This document shows, one piece after another, positions 1-13,100 of a stretch of 64,000 nucleotides of DNA. The first letter of the stretch is position 1; the number at the start of each line of letters is the position of its first letter. Origin of the DNA: Norana najaformis (taxonomy: Eukaryota; Annelida; Clitellata; Crassiclitellata; Hormogastridae). The DNA lies in the NCBI GenBank assembly GCA_964023275.1, contig OZ029914.1, positions 45,859,437-45,923,436 on the forward strand. Reading direction: 5' to 3'. The position numbers and the translations under genes were made by a program. The notes below the pieces were generated by a model. It was not told the DNA's origin, made no database searches, and worked only from the letters and a program-made list of their open reading frames with translations.

Positions 1-35
1 TCAATCATCTCGATATGACGGCTTCGTTAAATAAA

Positions 36-1000
36 TGTTATCAAACCGGATACATACATTAGTATCATGTGTTACAATGCATTAATTTTAACATACAATT
101 TTAACAGAACATATCAACACAACAATTTTAGCAGAACACTGCAGTATTAAACTTAACGGTGTTCCTGAGCAACACGACTACAAGCGTGACAACAAGCGTG
201 ACAACAAGCGTGACAACAAGCGTGACAACAAGCCAGAACTTATACACCAAGATTGCGAGATCAACATTATATGTTTAGGCTACATGCATGCCGGCATAGC
301 AGTATAGCAGACAACCTCACAGACCGTTAGCCATAGCATTCGCTCTGGCAATATTGCAGAAACACATTCTATAAAAGCCGTCTTGTCTAAAGCAGCAGCA
401 GTAACATAGTTTGCACTAGCGATAGACGTTCATGCATATATTGCAGGAGGCGATAATTCCGGCGACTCTAGACCATTTTAGCCAGAGAGCAATTCATACA
501 ATTTTGCGTGTAGTTCTATGTATAATATATATATATATGCATGCATATATATGTGTGTGTTGATGTGTATATATGGGTTAAGTATGGTAAGTATGGCTAT
601 GTGTGGGCGTCACGGAATCATGTGTAATCGTCGGAAGTTCAGAAACAGTTGAGTCACTTGAATTGGGCTACAATGAGTCCCGACTGTAAGACTGTGCGAG
701 GTCTGTGTTTCTTCGCCAGAGACCGCGTATAATGAACAACGCCACATTCAGTTCGACAGTTTGTTAGCGGAGTTGTTTAGTATATAGTAATCTAGTTTTA
801 ATATACTAATCTTTGGAATTACCTGCTATTAAAGCTGGATGGAGTCCGTTTCGGTAAGCACCATGACCGCTATATAAATGCACTATTGTATTACATTATG
901 CGAAGTTGTAAATATTGCTATTGATGTCAAGAGTAACACAGCAAGACGAGTAGGCCTATAGCAGTCAGCTTCTAATTTGTTCGAAAGTGATATTGCAATT
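36..1000. other. Gene-free stretch
   Basis: Apart from the 12-bp repeat (179-234) and a short TA run at 520-560 I see nothing: no long frame and no familiar repeat. Confidence 0.5.
179..234. repeat. 12-bp tandem repeat (AAGCGTGACAAC)n
   Basis: About four and a half near-perfect 12-base units. No gene nearby on this side. Confidence 0.9.
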
Positions 1001-1262
1001 AATAACTACATGCATGCGGTTGTGGGTTCGACTCCGTGTAACGACCCTGGGCAAGTTGTTTGCACACAACGTGCCTCTGTCACCAAGCAGTATATTTTGG
1101 TACTGGTGTAAGGTGGGAAGTAAACGGCAAGTCCTGCGATGCAATGGCCCGGTGTCCAGGACCTTGGGATTCGTCCGTTTTTGGCTCAGAGGCCCAGAAA
1201 AGGAGATGTGCGCCTCCCTTACGTCTCCCTTGTGAGATCTGGATGGGGCACACTTTAATTTT
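1000..1262 (+). repeat. tRNA-derived SINE, family A
   Basis: Contains GGTTCGACTCC, a good RNA polymerase III B box, then a shared body (GGGCAAGTTGTTTGC, GTCCTGCGATGCA, CAGGACCTTGGGATTCGTCC). It shares most of its length with 47936-48225 and, inverted, with 35672-35960. Confidence 0.8.
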
Positions 1263-2015
1263 AACAAGGTATTTCAACCGAAATTGTATCGTTTATCTTA
1301 CAAACATGTACATGTATCAGCTCTTAGAATATTATTCACAGAGGTAATTCGGCATCGCAGACTCAGGCGCTGAGGGGAGAGTTATCCATCACGGGACTCC
1401 CGATAAAGCGTGGAAAATCATACCTCCATCATCCTGCTCTGCACACGGGGCTATGGTTGGGTAGCGGAGTTTCCGTATCGTCTTGACACAAAAGCTTAGC
1501 GATGCAAAATGATGTATATGTGAGCACCTCTTAACATTAACACAGTATTGCAAAATTGTACAGTAGTCAGGAACGCCCATCATCTCGTTATGAAGGCATT
1601 GTTAAATGGAATCAGTTGTCACGTGTGTACTTTTATCTAGATTAAAATGATTCTTCAGACAAGCGACTTTGATCGACTGGCTGTTATGATCTACTTGGAA
1701 ATGACAAAAATGTTGTCAATCACGAAGGCTTAGCTGAATGTCTGAACGATTCCATACACATGTAAAAGCTTCTAACCAGATACTATGTAACTGCTCGCGT
1801 ACATCTACAATTGCTTGTTTTCAGTAAGTTTTCGTGACAAATCAGATTCCGACGGGGATTCTCCAGCAGATTCGACCACGCTTTCATCAGAAGTGACCAT
1901 CGATTGATGCCTTGTGCACTGTAATACGATATACGGCGCTATATAAGTCCTTGGATTAGATTAGAATAGATTAGATGATGTGTCGAGAGTGAATGCGTTC
2001 GGTTGGTTGGACGCG

Positions 2016-3053
2016 ATGACTGAAATTCGACGGTTCTTTTGCCAAGTGAAGAATCGACTCAAGTCAGGCAAAGGTAACAGCGAGACAGGAGAACTGCAAC
2101 AGACGAATACGAAAATAGCAAAAAAGGACGAGAAACATTCTGACATCAAGGAACCCGTTAACACGAAGATGCGTCGAACCCCGGATTTGATCAACTCACA
2201 TTCCCACGCCAGACTTCCGCCAATTCCCTTAGACGACGAATCTCGCCACGGAATCATAAGAGGCTACCCGGCAGTCGCTGGACACATCTACGAAGAAATA
2301 TCGACGAACGAAATGAGTACTCGATCAAATTCCCTTCATCCGGATTCATCCGTTGAACGGGACCGTCAAAACGGGAGGGGCGGCGTCTTCTATATATCGC
2401 CGATAGATGGCGCACTTCATCGACTCAGACCGGAAACCGGAAACAGGATCGTCTGCCCTCACCTTCACTTCGACCGTGGACTGGGTCCGGAAGTCCAGCG
2501 GCAAGTCTCCTTTACGCGCATGCTCTTCGGGAAGAACCTGAGCGTCTGTAGAAACTGCGCTAAGTCACTACGCGAACGATTCGTTTCCGGTGAGCCCGAC
2601 GTCATCTATCCGACGTACTGGAGATCCCTTGACCTTGGAAAGGTTGATATTCCGTGCCCCAATGTTCCTGAGGACTTCGTTTACGAAAGCCAGGACAGGG
2701 ATGTTGTCCCTGTAGACGGAACAGGCGAATTTTGTCAGGAAAGACGTCATTCTGTGGCTGCGGAGATGTTCAAGGGAAGACAGAGACCTGTGAGCGATAA
2801 TACAAGATTCCGAAGGGAAAAGATGGCGGCTGGAAGTGCGGATGACGTCGCCATGTTGGAAAAGCTGTCGTGTCGGGCTACCAAGTGTCGTCTGCCTGAA
2901 GTGGAAGCGAGGCTGCTGGGAAACAGGTCGAACAGAGGTCAGAGGATGCATGAAGGACGGGCCAAAATGGCGGCGACACATATGAGCATGAGCAATCTCT
3001 TGCTATCGGATATCTTGCGGCGAAATCACGACAGACAATGTCTCGTTTGGTGA
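2016..3053 (+). CDS. Unrecognised 345-residue protein, single open frame
   Basis: Open frame with ATG at 2016 (the frame is open from about 1965). I do not recognise a family. Visible features: a basic N-terminus, LPPIP at 67-71, HIYEEIS around 90-96 (YEEI resembles a Src-type SH2 ligand), a CPHLH at 147-151 and a CRNC at 178-181 that could hold a metal, and an Arg/Lys-rich C-terminal third ending CLVW. The region is free of repeats, GC-richer than its surroundings, and followed by AATAAA about 200 bases on. A short repeat ends right at the 5' side (about 1975), so an upstream exon is possible. It could be a full single-exon gene or a terminal exon. Confidence 0.6.
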   Translation: MTEIRRFFCQVKNRLKSGKGNSETGELQQTNTKIAKKDEKHSDIKEPVNTKMRRTPDLINSHSHARLPPIPLDDESRHGIIRGYPAVAGHIYEEISTNEMSTRSNSLHPDSSVERDRQNGRGGVFYISPIDGALHRLRPETGNRIVCPHLHFDRGLGPEVQRQVSFTRMLFGKNLSVCRNCAKSLRERFVSGEPDVIYPTYWRSLDLGKVDIPCPNVPEDFVYESQDRDVVPVDGTGEFCQERRHSVAAEMFKGRQRPVSDNTRFRREKMAAGSADDVAMLEKLSCRATKCRLPEVEARLLGNRSNRGQRMHEGRAKMAATHMSMSNLLLSDILRRNHDRQCLVW

Positions 3054-3249
3054 ATCAAAATTTTGATTTGTACCTTATCAGCAAGGTCTCTGACCAAATC
3101 TAGTCTAATCAAACCTAGACTAATCGGTCTTAAAAATCAAAATTCATTTGCCGTATAAGCAAGACCTGTTATCAAATCAAATCTAATTTGGACTAATCGG
3201 ATTTTTGATACAACCAATCAAATCATTCGCATCCGTGATATGACCTATG

Positions 3250-3255
3250 AATAAA
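3250..3255 (+). terminator. Candidate polyadenylation signal AATAAA
   Basis: AATAAA about 200 bases after the stop codon of the 345-codon frame and on the same strand; position is typical for a short 3' UTR. No downstream cleavage evidence. Confidence 0.4.
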
Positions 3256-3259
3256 AATT

Positions 3260-5690
3260 CTTCATCGCATCGTTCAACAAACACAAGCATGGGTAAGCCA
3301 CCACAATAACTAATTAGTCTTAATGGTTCCACATTTTAATAGATTAGTCAATTTCACACACGAACTGTGGATCATGTTGGATTTCTCGGATTCTCATAGT
3401 CTTCAGCTCTCAGACTGGCATTTGCAATTAACCGCTTTATAGCAGCCTTCCTTTTTCTTAGACGGCCGCGTTAGTTGGGCCCACATTAGGCCCATAGTTT
3501 GACACCCTTGACACAGTGTGGGCCAGCCATGGGCCCAGAACAAGGCTGTCTTGGAATCTAGCTTTCACCTCTATCTGTCGTCTTTAATAATCAGTGCTTT
3601 AATCAGTTACTAATTAACCTACTTTCCAAAGGTGCGATCATTCGACAACGATTTGAGGCCAACAACGGGGCATACCCAGTTGGACTTGATATACACTCCA
3701 ATGCTAACTCACTACACCGTTTGGGTGCACAAAAACTTCAGAGGCCAAAGCAATTTTAGTTCGCGCTGATCACCTGCCAGAGAAACGATAACATCAAACT
3801 GTAATCGTAACCTGTGGATTTCTTCAGTGTCTACACAACCCAAGTCCTGGAACCAGCTTATTCTCATGGCAGGCGGTCAGTCAACCCAAAATAGGTGAAG
3901 CATACAGGCATGGTCAGGTTCGGTTCCAAGGATTTATCCAAAGTTGAAACAGGTAGACAGCTACGGTAATCATACATTTATGATACTGGGCATGTGAACA
4001 GCCACATGCCTACGGTAATCATACATTTATGATACTGGGCATGTGAACAGCCACATGCCTACGGTAATCATACATTTATGATACTGGGCATGTGAACAGC
4101 CACATGCCTACGGTAATGTTACATTTATGATATTTTCGCCCAGTATTGTCTCATGTATTCAATTTATTCTGAAGTGTACAATAAAAATTACACTTAAGGA
4201 TTGAGTGCACACACAAACTATCTTTGAATTCCCCTTCCAGGGCCTGTATTATATATCATCGTTAAGCCGTAACTACTCTGTACGCGCATGGGGAATAAGG
4301 GTTCCTATGTACTTGTGCTCCCCAACCCTTGATCGCTAATGATCAGAGTGACTCAGAGGGGCGTAGCCCGAGTTTCCCAGAAGCCTGGATCGTGTTGCGA
4401 TACCCGCTAAGGGCAAAGGTCATGATAAGGGTCGGCCCCTAAAAGTGACAATTAGCTTGACCTCCCCGATTTCGTCCAGGCACTGAAACCGATCCAACAA
4501 CGTGGCCCTTGAGGATTCGATTTGATTAGTATTGTAATGCATTATCCATAAATTATATAGCGCCGTAAGCAGGGAGTTATTTCTAAGCTGCTTTACAATA
4601 TGCATGTAGAATAAGTGACTGGCTTCATTGCCCCCTCTCTTGTGCTGCGCAGAGATATTTATTAGACTTACAATTATTGTATTTGGTATTGTACTGTATT
4701 TGGTAACTTATATAGCGCTTCTTACAGAACAAACTACAGAACAAAGTGCATAACTTACATTACACACATTTAAAGTTTTCAGAAACCAACGATGATGCAA
4801 TCTTAGCAGCAAAGTAGGTAAAAGCAGTAGACTATACTGTAGAGAATTTCACCCAGGAGGAGGGATCCAGGGTTTGAAGTTGGGAACGAATTCATATAGG
4901 CCTACTGGGGTCTGCAGCGTAACGAGAAAACAATCAGCAAATACTTTAGGGTCAGCGAAGTTTGGGGAGCAAATGGTTGGGGGTACATCCGTTAGGCCCT
5001 ACGCCCTTTGGAATTCGCAAGACACTCAAATTGAGTATAAATATTAAAGGCAGTGCTTCCAGTCCAGTTAGTGACACTGCGGCCACAATGGACGAATGAA
5101 TATTGCAACAGGTATAACCGAATCCTTTTGCCTATCGATTTTGTTTTGACAGAGCGCCTGTGAATAAGGTGGTCCCCGTGACGTGGCTTTCGGTAGGCGC
5201 CGTAGAAATGTCGGAATTTCAATATTTCGATTACGACTACGATAATCGGTTCAAATCCATCTATTCTCGCACATCTGAATTACTATCATCTCTAACCATG
5301 CCGTTCACAGGCCCACCTTTCCCCTTAACTCCATCCTGACTAAATAAGTCCATTAAAGTTGACCGAACACACCTGGGAATTTGGCTTGACGATTTTGCTT
5401 AGCAGACGGTCAAAGGGTGATTTTAAAAGATGGCGCTAAATAAATCTCTTCTTAACGAAACATATTCGGGATATTCGATATCTTCGCTTGGATTGACCTG
5501 AGTCGCTGGAACAGCTGCGCCATCTTGCGAATGCAAACACTTAAACGCGAATTCGAGACTTATTCCGCAAGCTAATATCTGCACTCGCGAGATGTCGCGT
5601 CTGTTTCACGACCACTAGACATGAACAGAAGCTTAGTCTCCTCCGAGAGGCAACAATGGGTGCCAAGTGTTAGCGACTTCACTTTTCTTA
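3260..5690. other. Gene-free stretch downstream of the 345-codon frame
   Basis: TCTAATC-like words at 3095-3205 recall family D. The 49-bp repeat is at 3962-4130, a family H tail at about 4675-4735 and a family E tail at 5115-5250. Nothing recognisable elsewhere. Confidence 0.5.
3962..4130. repeat. 49-bp unit in three and a half copies
   Basis: TACGGTAATCATACATTTAT then GATACTGGGCATGTGAACAGC and CACATGCC. Two hairpins per unit: ATCAT...ATGAT and GCATGTG...CACATGC. Confidence 0.92.
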
Positions 5691-6375
5691 GTCTCGGCAT
5701 GTAAGGGTTAGTCCTCCCCTCGCCCCTTCATCTCACCCCCGACAGAATGCTCTCGCACGTGCTGTCACCAAAACCCCCAAACACCATCACATCACCCCTG
5801 TTCTCAAATCACTGCACTGGCTTAAAATACCAGAACGAATAGAGTACAAAGTCTTATCCCTCACCTACAACACACTTCAATCCTCCCAACCCTCCTATCT
5901 TCGTCAATTATTTACAATCCAACCACTCCGTTCAACCCGCTCCTCATCTGTCCTAACACTTCTTCGCCCTCCCGTCACCTCATCCTTAAAATTTGGAAAT
6001 CGCTCCGTAGCCATAGCTGCCCCACCCCTTTGGAATAAACTCCCGCCAGAACTGCGACAGTTGTCTGGTCAATCATACGAACTCACCAACACTTCACCTC
6101 TCAGTTTCTGCACAGGTCTTTCACTCAAGACTGAAAACACTTCTTTTCCAGAAATCTTATCCTGATTCTTCCTCTTCCCCTCATCTCGCTTCTCGCTTCA
6201 ATTTCAAACAGCATCCACCGTAGCCGTCCGACTGTCTGAGTGCCTGACTCCTGGATCTTGACCCTTTTGCCTATCGATTTTGTTTTGACTGAGCGCCTGT
6301 GAATAAGCTGGTTCCCGCGACTTAGCTTTTGTTGAGCGCTGTAGAAATCTCGAGATTACGATTACGATTACGAGT
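5690..6375 (+). mobile_element. CR1/L2-like non-LTR retrotransposon 3' end (family E, longest copy)
   Basis: Despite stops, the plus strand encodes the typical RT C-terminus: HITPVLKSLHWL, ERIEYKVLSLTYNTLQ, FGNRSVAIAAPPLWNKLPPE. It is followed by a 3' UTR (GAGCGCCTGTGAATAAGCTGG) and a (GATTAC)n tail. 5'-truncated and defective. A separate tail fragment lies at 5115-5250. Confidence 0.85.
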
Positions 6376-6754
6376 GTACGGTCACTGTATTCATTTTATT
6401 GCCAAGTTCACTAGAGGTGCAAATGGAGCAGAACTCTCGATACATTTACTGCCCTGGCTATGATTTGAACCCCGACCTCTGGGCTAATAGCCCTGCACGC
6501 CTAGCTCTATCCCAATGCACACCACACAAGATAAGCAAACAATAAACCAAAGCATTTCAAATTAAGTTCTGACCTGTACAACGGCTTTAACAATCAGACT
6601 TTGTGATATTATAAAAATTACCATAATATTAGGATTTCATTTGGCATACTTATAATATCGAGGACCGCTCTATTTTGGGCTATTTTTGGCGTGGCCTTCG
6701 GCCTGGTTTCTGCCTACTGTGATTAGTTGTAGTTGCTGCTATACAATACAGCTT

Positions 6755-7085
6755 ATATTTATAACGCGCCTTAATAAAACAATCTCTTACTCAAAGGACG
6801 CGTTACAACATAATAATTAGTTATAGAACTGAGAGAATAAATGAGTCTTAAGTTTTAATTTAAAAGTATCTATTGAAGAGCATCTTCGAATAGATTCAGG
6901 TAAAGAGTTCCACTCAGCTGGACCAGCTACTTCAAACATTCTTTTACCAAACTGTAGGTTAACTCTTCTGACGTCAAAGTCCCCTTTTGAAGCCGAACGC
7001 AATCTTCTTCTGGACTCAGTGGAGTACAAGGTTTAACTAGAGAGAACAGGTAGGACGGGGCAGAGCTAAGATAAATATCTTCGAG
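6755..7085 (-). mobile_element. Non-LTR retrotransposon 3' end, family G
   Basis: The minus-strand frame encodes an RT C-terminus: FGKRMFEVAGPAEWNSLPES then [15 protein letters not shown]. The 3' UTR has ACGCGCCTTAATAAAACAA-type sequence and ends in TACAA repeats. A shorter inverse copy sits at 29930-30115. Confidence 0.78.
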
Positions 7086-7199
7086 CTAAAACTAAATTAC
7101 AGTGAAAACTGCACAAAAGTTTTTTCCAATCGACGTCAGCGGTCTCCGATGCCATAAAATGTCGTTAAACATTGGAGACTATAACTAAAAACTATTTGT

Positions 7200-10012
7200 G
7201 AAGATCAGTTAAGCGTTATTGAATATTTACAGAGCCGAACTAACCCAAATTTTAACCCTAACCCTTATTTAACACCAGGCATTAAAATCCATATTTATTT
7301 TTACTTCAATCAGTCACGGGACACTTACAGAAGCCATGCCTATAATTAACGTCACTGTGGCGGGCGACTGCGAAAAGCAACGGCCAAAACAGCGCAGAAC
7401 CCAATACTGTAAGTTCGCCTTTTATTGCAGCCGATGCAATAGTTACAGTCAACCGATATCACAAAAAACGACCTAGTGCGAAGTATAAACATAGCCACCG
7501 ACATTACCGAACCCGCCGAACACAGTAAGATCATTGTACGATTGCAAACAAGAAGTCAAGCAAACACCTTCCTATAAAGACTAAAGTAATTTACACACAA
7601 CTGCTCAAACTGCTGAAATGTCCATCCGATGAACTACGACTCATACAACATAACACTACAGATATGAAGCTAGTAATTAAGTAATTATTAACCACAAACG
7701 CCTCTAACGATATGATAGCACAGTTATCGGCTTACGTTTCATTCTTGAGCTCTTCAATAAACTGAGTAAAAGCTGCAAGCAAACGCCTGAAAAGCCCCAA
7801 CATTTGCATTCGAATACAAAATTTGGGCCATAAACATTTCTTTACTGCCTTTTTCATCAAGATGTTCTTCGCCCACATTTTTAAGCGCTCACAAGAACGA
7901 CTTCAGCCTAATTTACTACAAGAAACACCGCTCCAACAGTGGCTTTCAAGAGAACATCTACTCTAAGATTCACATTACAGCTATCAAATAAACTCCTAAA
8001 ACTTAGCAGCGTATCGTCTTTGCAACTAACTGAGTAGCTGAAATTTCACACCGTTCAGGTTTACTGATTGGTACTTCGAAAACTTTAACAACAAATAACA
8101 GGCACAAACAACTAATAACAGTGACGTAGCGAAGAACAACTGGGAAATACCCTATGCAGGTGTAAGGAATAACCCAAATGAGGTTTAAATATATTTACCA
8201 GACAAAAGGGCAAATTTTTACATATCCTTGGACTCCACTGACTCTTCATCACTACACCACTGGTTGTTAAATCCATTATTGAAACCTAATTACCCCTAAT
8301 TAATTAGAAATCATAAAACTTTAATGCACTTTGTGTGATATTCATTTCTGAAGAGTGAAAAATTTGTCAGCACTTAACGTAACACTACAGGTAAAAACCT
8401 CTTAAATGGCTCCTTTTGTTACATTTACCAGAAAATTACAAGAATCGCATATGTACAAGATCAAACATGTGTTCCTCTTTGCTCAGATATGCATAATTTT
8501 CTGAATGCATTTAAAAAACTGTTGACTTCACACCAGACCAAAATTACTCTGAAATTAAGTCACATGAAATTTAAACAAAAACGGACCTTATAAAACACCA
8601 AGATGTACTCGAACGATTAAATGCAAAATCAGTGCAACATCAGCTGTAAAAATGTCCAGTGATCGGTCACCCCTTGCACGGACCCCATAAATAATTCCAG
8701 TTTCAAGCTGACCATCACGTGAGCTTTACTCAATTAGTAAAATTTACACTTGATACCGATATCCTTCACAGTCAGAAATAATGAAACTATTCTAAACATT
8801 ACAAATTCCTAAGCACCGGTTTATACCAGTATTTATGAGAACTCTTACGTTCTCAGCACAACATAAGGTAATCGAATTTATTAAACACCTCTTTAATAAA
8901 ACCCCCAAGAGACTTGGTCCTTGAGTTACGACATCAATTTTCCAAGTGCAAAAATCTTTGCAGGTTGCATAGCTGACCAACAAATTGTGAAGTTCACATT
9001 CACGAGGCAATCAGGATTTGAATCCCAGATGCAGTGGAGAAATGCTGTGCACTGTAATTATTATAGCAACTGCAAGTGAAGGACTTGCTCAAGGTCCCTA
9101 CACAGTAACTGTCTCGGACGAGGTTCTCTGCGTTACAAGCTGAGCAATTTGCCATCCTGTCATGGTGACAGATCTTTTCTTCCTATGATAACTACCGGTT
9201 ATCTGCATTGGCAACAGAGTAAATGTAAATGTAAATATAAATGTACATGCTTTTCTATAGCGATCATATGACCTTGACCCTGTTCATTTTTCAATGAATT
9301 ATCGGGTGAGAGCCTTCACCAACGCTGCCCATTTGAATGGGCGCCACACCATTTAAGGTCGCGTGTATGGACCGTGCTAGCCTGAGATCAAAAAATCTGA
9401 AATATAGCCACTATCAGTACGCAAACCAACATCCTCACACACAGAGGCACCCAGACGTACGCTTTAACAAACGTCGCTAACAAGGAGTATTGTCAATCCT
9501 GTGTGTTATATAGAATTTAGTCAATCTCATTCTTTCTCACAGTTTGAGCCTCTCTTCTGGTGCTTAGGCGGGTTAGTTTGCTGATTTCTGCTTTCGTAGT
9601 TAATTTGGTCCATTTTTCCTTTCTTCTGGAACTGTCTTTCATAAAGGTAAAGTCCAGAATAATTTCAAATAACTGGAAAACGGGCCTCTAACTACAATGA
9701 TTGATTTGTCTAATTTTTTTCTAACATTTTTACGAAATGCTCATACGTTGAACCTATGCAAATAAAAATACTAGTTTTACAGAAGTTATCAGATAAGATT
9801 AGAACACAGACTGTGGCAAGTTGTTGATAAATACTCATGCTGTGATTGGTTATGGCGCAGGCTGAACGGTTAAATGAACTGACGGGAAGATCATAAATCT
9901 GAAAGACTGGTTGCCCGCTGAAGCAATTCATCCAATTACTATGACTAAAACCAAGCAACAGGCAACAGGCTACCAGTATGCCAACTACAATTCAAAGAAT
10001 GACCCACAGATG
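7200..10012. other. Gene-free stretch between the convergent genes
   Basis: AT-rich unique-looking DNA, with a family B SINE fragment at about 9075-9170 (inverse). Contains the 3' flank of the ORP gene. No convincing coding sequence. Confidence 0.5.
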
Positions 10013-10118
10013 TCACCACAGTTTCGGGAAGTCCACCTTCGTGAAGCCAGGATTCTTTCGAACTTCCCAGTATAGGCCGTTGAACCTGTAAGTTTCTTTA
10101 TCATCCGTCTGAGATTTT
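10013..10118 (-). CDS. OSBPL3/6/7-like: ORP exon 23: last coding exon and stop (residues 960-994)
   Basis: Completes Thr, then [20 protein letters not shown] and [14 protein letters not shown] followed by TGA (family: ...TYWxLRKxPGFxxxDxPxLW). Acceptor TTCTGCAG. I found no clear AATAAA on the minus strand in the next few hundred bases, so the transcript end is not placed. Confidence 0.95.
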
Positions 10119-13100
10119 CTGCAGAAAAATCAAAACCAATTCACAAACTAAATATCAAATTTAAATTTAAAACTCGACCATAAAGTCCAAACTTCAAATG
10201 GCTGTTATTCTGTTATTCTTGCTCAACATCAATGCAACACAGACCATGAACTATGAACTTGGCATCAGTCAGTAATGGGCAAGACTTCATTGGATTAGTT
10301 CTATGTGTATGCAGACAGCCTGTCAATGGCCACTTCCTGCTCTTTCAGTATCATTCACCAGCAGATGAACTTTTCATTCTTATCGAACTATTACATCACT
10401 TAGGCTGACAAGGACAGCCTTCAACAGGCGCTTAGAACATGTCATATCAACGTCCAGATAACTTACTAATTGTTCTTATTTAGTAAGCAGCAGTAAGCAG
10501 TCTTTAGGGATAATCCTACAGCATTGTCTTTGTAACGTATCGATGATGCTGATTTGCAAACTGAGCCTGCGTATCAGGGATTTGCATACCGGTATCAGTG
10601 TGGGTTGCACACATCAGCCAGATAAGACAGATAAATAGAGGCAAAACTTGCAGAAGAAGACACATAGATAGAGGCAAAACTTGCAGAGAAGACACACAGA
10701 TAGAGGCAAAACTTGCAGAGAAGACACATAGATAGAGGCAAATCTTGCAGAAGAAGACACATAAATAGAGGCAAAACTTACACAAAAGACATATTGAGTA
10801 GAGGCAAAACTTACGTGAACCACTTTGGTGAGTGAATGATGTGTTGCTCTTCTCGTTTCTTCCTCATCTCCCGCTGGAGCTGCTCCAGTCTCTGCTTCTC
10901 ATTCTCCGCCTCGTTCAGTTTCCCCTCCTCCAGCAACCTAGAACAGTGCCATCTCTACTTGTAAGTCCACGACAGTACCACACAAACAGTACCTTAATTA
11001 TTCGTTTTGTTATTATTTTTATTTCTATTACTACTACCACCCGACTGCTAGTATCACTACAACCAATACAACTCTGACTGTAACTGCTATGCATATTCTA
11101 ACACAGTCTAAGGGACATAAACAGCTCAACAATATTCTAATCCCACGACAATCAGATTAGACTTCTAACCTAAATAAATCATAAGAATGAGACAGTATGC
11201 ACTTATTCTAGAACTCTATTCTAATTTGTTATAGACAGCAACTCTATTCAAACGCCAAAGCGATAACAGTCATGCATTAGTAAGCAGTCTCTTCATACGA
11301 AATATGTTGAAACGAAAACATACCGGAAAACATAAAACTAAAACGGAACATGCTCACAAAGGAAGTGGTTGGCCTGACAGCGCTGGGGCCCTATATCCCT
11401 CAACTAGCTCTTTCCATTGCATTGTGATTTCGGAATGCAGTTTTGCAACCATCGATCAAAGCCTTGTGCATTACAATAATGGTGTTATAGAAGTTAACGA
11501 TCAGATTAGATTACAACATCAGCAGTTTGGTTCTACCTTTGATCTGGCCGGAATCGTGTATCTGTTGGTGGATAGAGCTGAAGCTGTTCTGAGTCAATTT
11601 CATTGAGTTCCATTGCAAACCTAGTGAATCCGTAATAGATGGCCGAGTCTGGTTGCATAGCACCTGATCAGCGCATAAAACACGCACCGGATATGCAGTA
11701 AAACGTGTAAAAACAAGAAGTGGTAATAAATCCAAAAAAGATGTCCTGTCATTAGATTGCTGGGGTTGTGGTCAATGCCTCAGCTGAATTAACCTTTGAC
11801 CTCAGGATAAAGCTTCTGAGCAGTTTCTATCATAGTATGTAAAGCATGTGACCTTCACTTATCGTCAATGCAGTAAAACGCATAAAGCTCTAGTAATCGT
11901 AATCTCGAGAAATTCTAAAGCGCTACTGTACAGCTAAGTGCAGGGCTCCAGCTTATTCGTAAGCACTGTGTCAAGTCAGAGAGGTTGTCCAAAGATGCTA
12001 CGGGAAGAACAAAGACTCCATAGGAAGAACAATGCCAAGAACTGTTACATACACACATATACAGAAGCCAAGCCTAAATCAGAACACACATACATACATA
12101 CACAAATATATACACATGCATACATAAATACACTCTCAGACATACATTCGCGCATACGTACACACAGTTATATGCACACCTGGTCGCCAGATGCACTTGG
12201 CCGACTGGACAGCACCGTAGTAAATTCCTTCGTTCCATTTGCCGAACAGGTGGTGGACGACCTTGCCCTCCTTGTCAAACACTGAACCGTAGACTTCGTG
12301 TCGATTTGACGACCAGTAGCTGCTCTGAAAAGCACAACCAGTAGCAAAAAAATGCAGCCGAAATGCAGCAAATAACTAAATACTTGAATGACAAACATTT
12401 TTAGCCCACTGATTTTGATCTGATGCATATTCACATTTCAGCACCTTTGAAAACTTCTTAAAAGGAGCTATATTAATAAAAGCATCTGTTTGTTGTTCCT
12501 CATTTTCGATTCTATATGCTTCAGGAACTCTCAACATGCCATCATCTTTCAACTCTAGTTGGGAATCTGTTGGTAGGGCTGTGCGTGTGTGCGTGAGCTT
12601 GCCACTGGCGGCTCTTCTAGTTATAATCTAAGCAATGCTTACTAACGGATGAATGTTCTGTTCGTAACGACATTTAACATGGTTAAGATTAGTGCACCTG
12701 GAGCTCCTCTGATTAGTTTCTCGTAAAGTGGCACTATACAAATTTCTAATTACACTTACAATTACAGTAAGCAACACAATATTACCATGACAACAGTTAC
12801 CTTGGCAAAGGTCACTTGCATAATGCAAAATACAGGTACATAAGAAATACATGACAGCACTATAGTAACAGTCAACTAGGCAAAGGTCACTAGTAGCAAC
12901 ATGCACAATACATAATCAATGCACAATATCACCATGGTAACAATTACCCTGTACAGGTGACTAGCATAATGTACCATACTTGCTCAATGCACAAGATCAC
13001 TGCAGTAACAGTTAACTTGGCAAAGGTTGCTAGCAACATGCACAATACATAATCCTCACAATATCACCACAGTAACGGTTACCTTGGCAAAGGTCAGCTT

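Noticed and set aside
1000-1262. A functional tRNA gene
   Set aside because: Only box-like motifs remain and the body is shared with other copies, so it is a SINE, not a tRNA that could fold a full cloverleaf.
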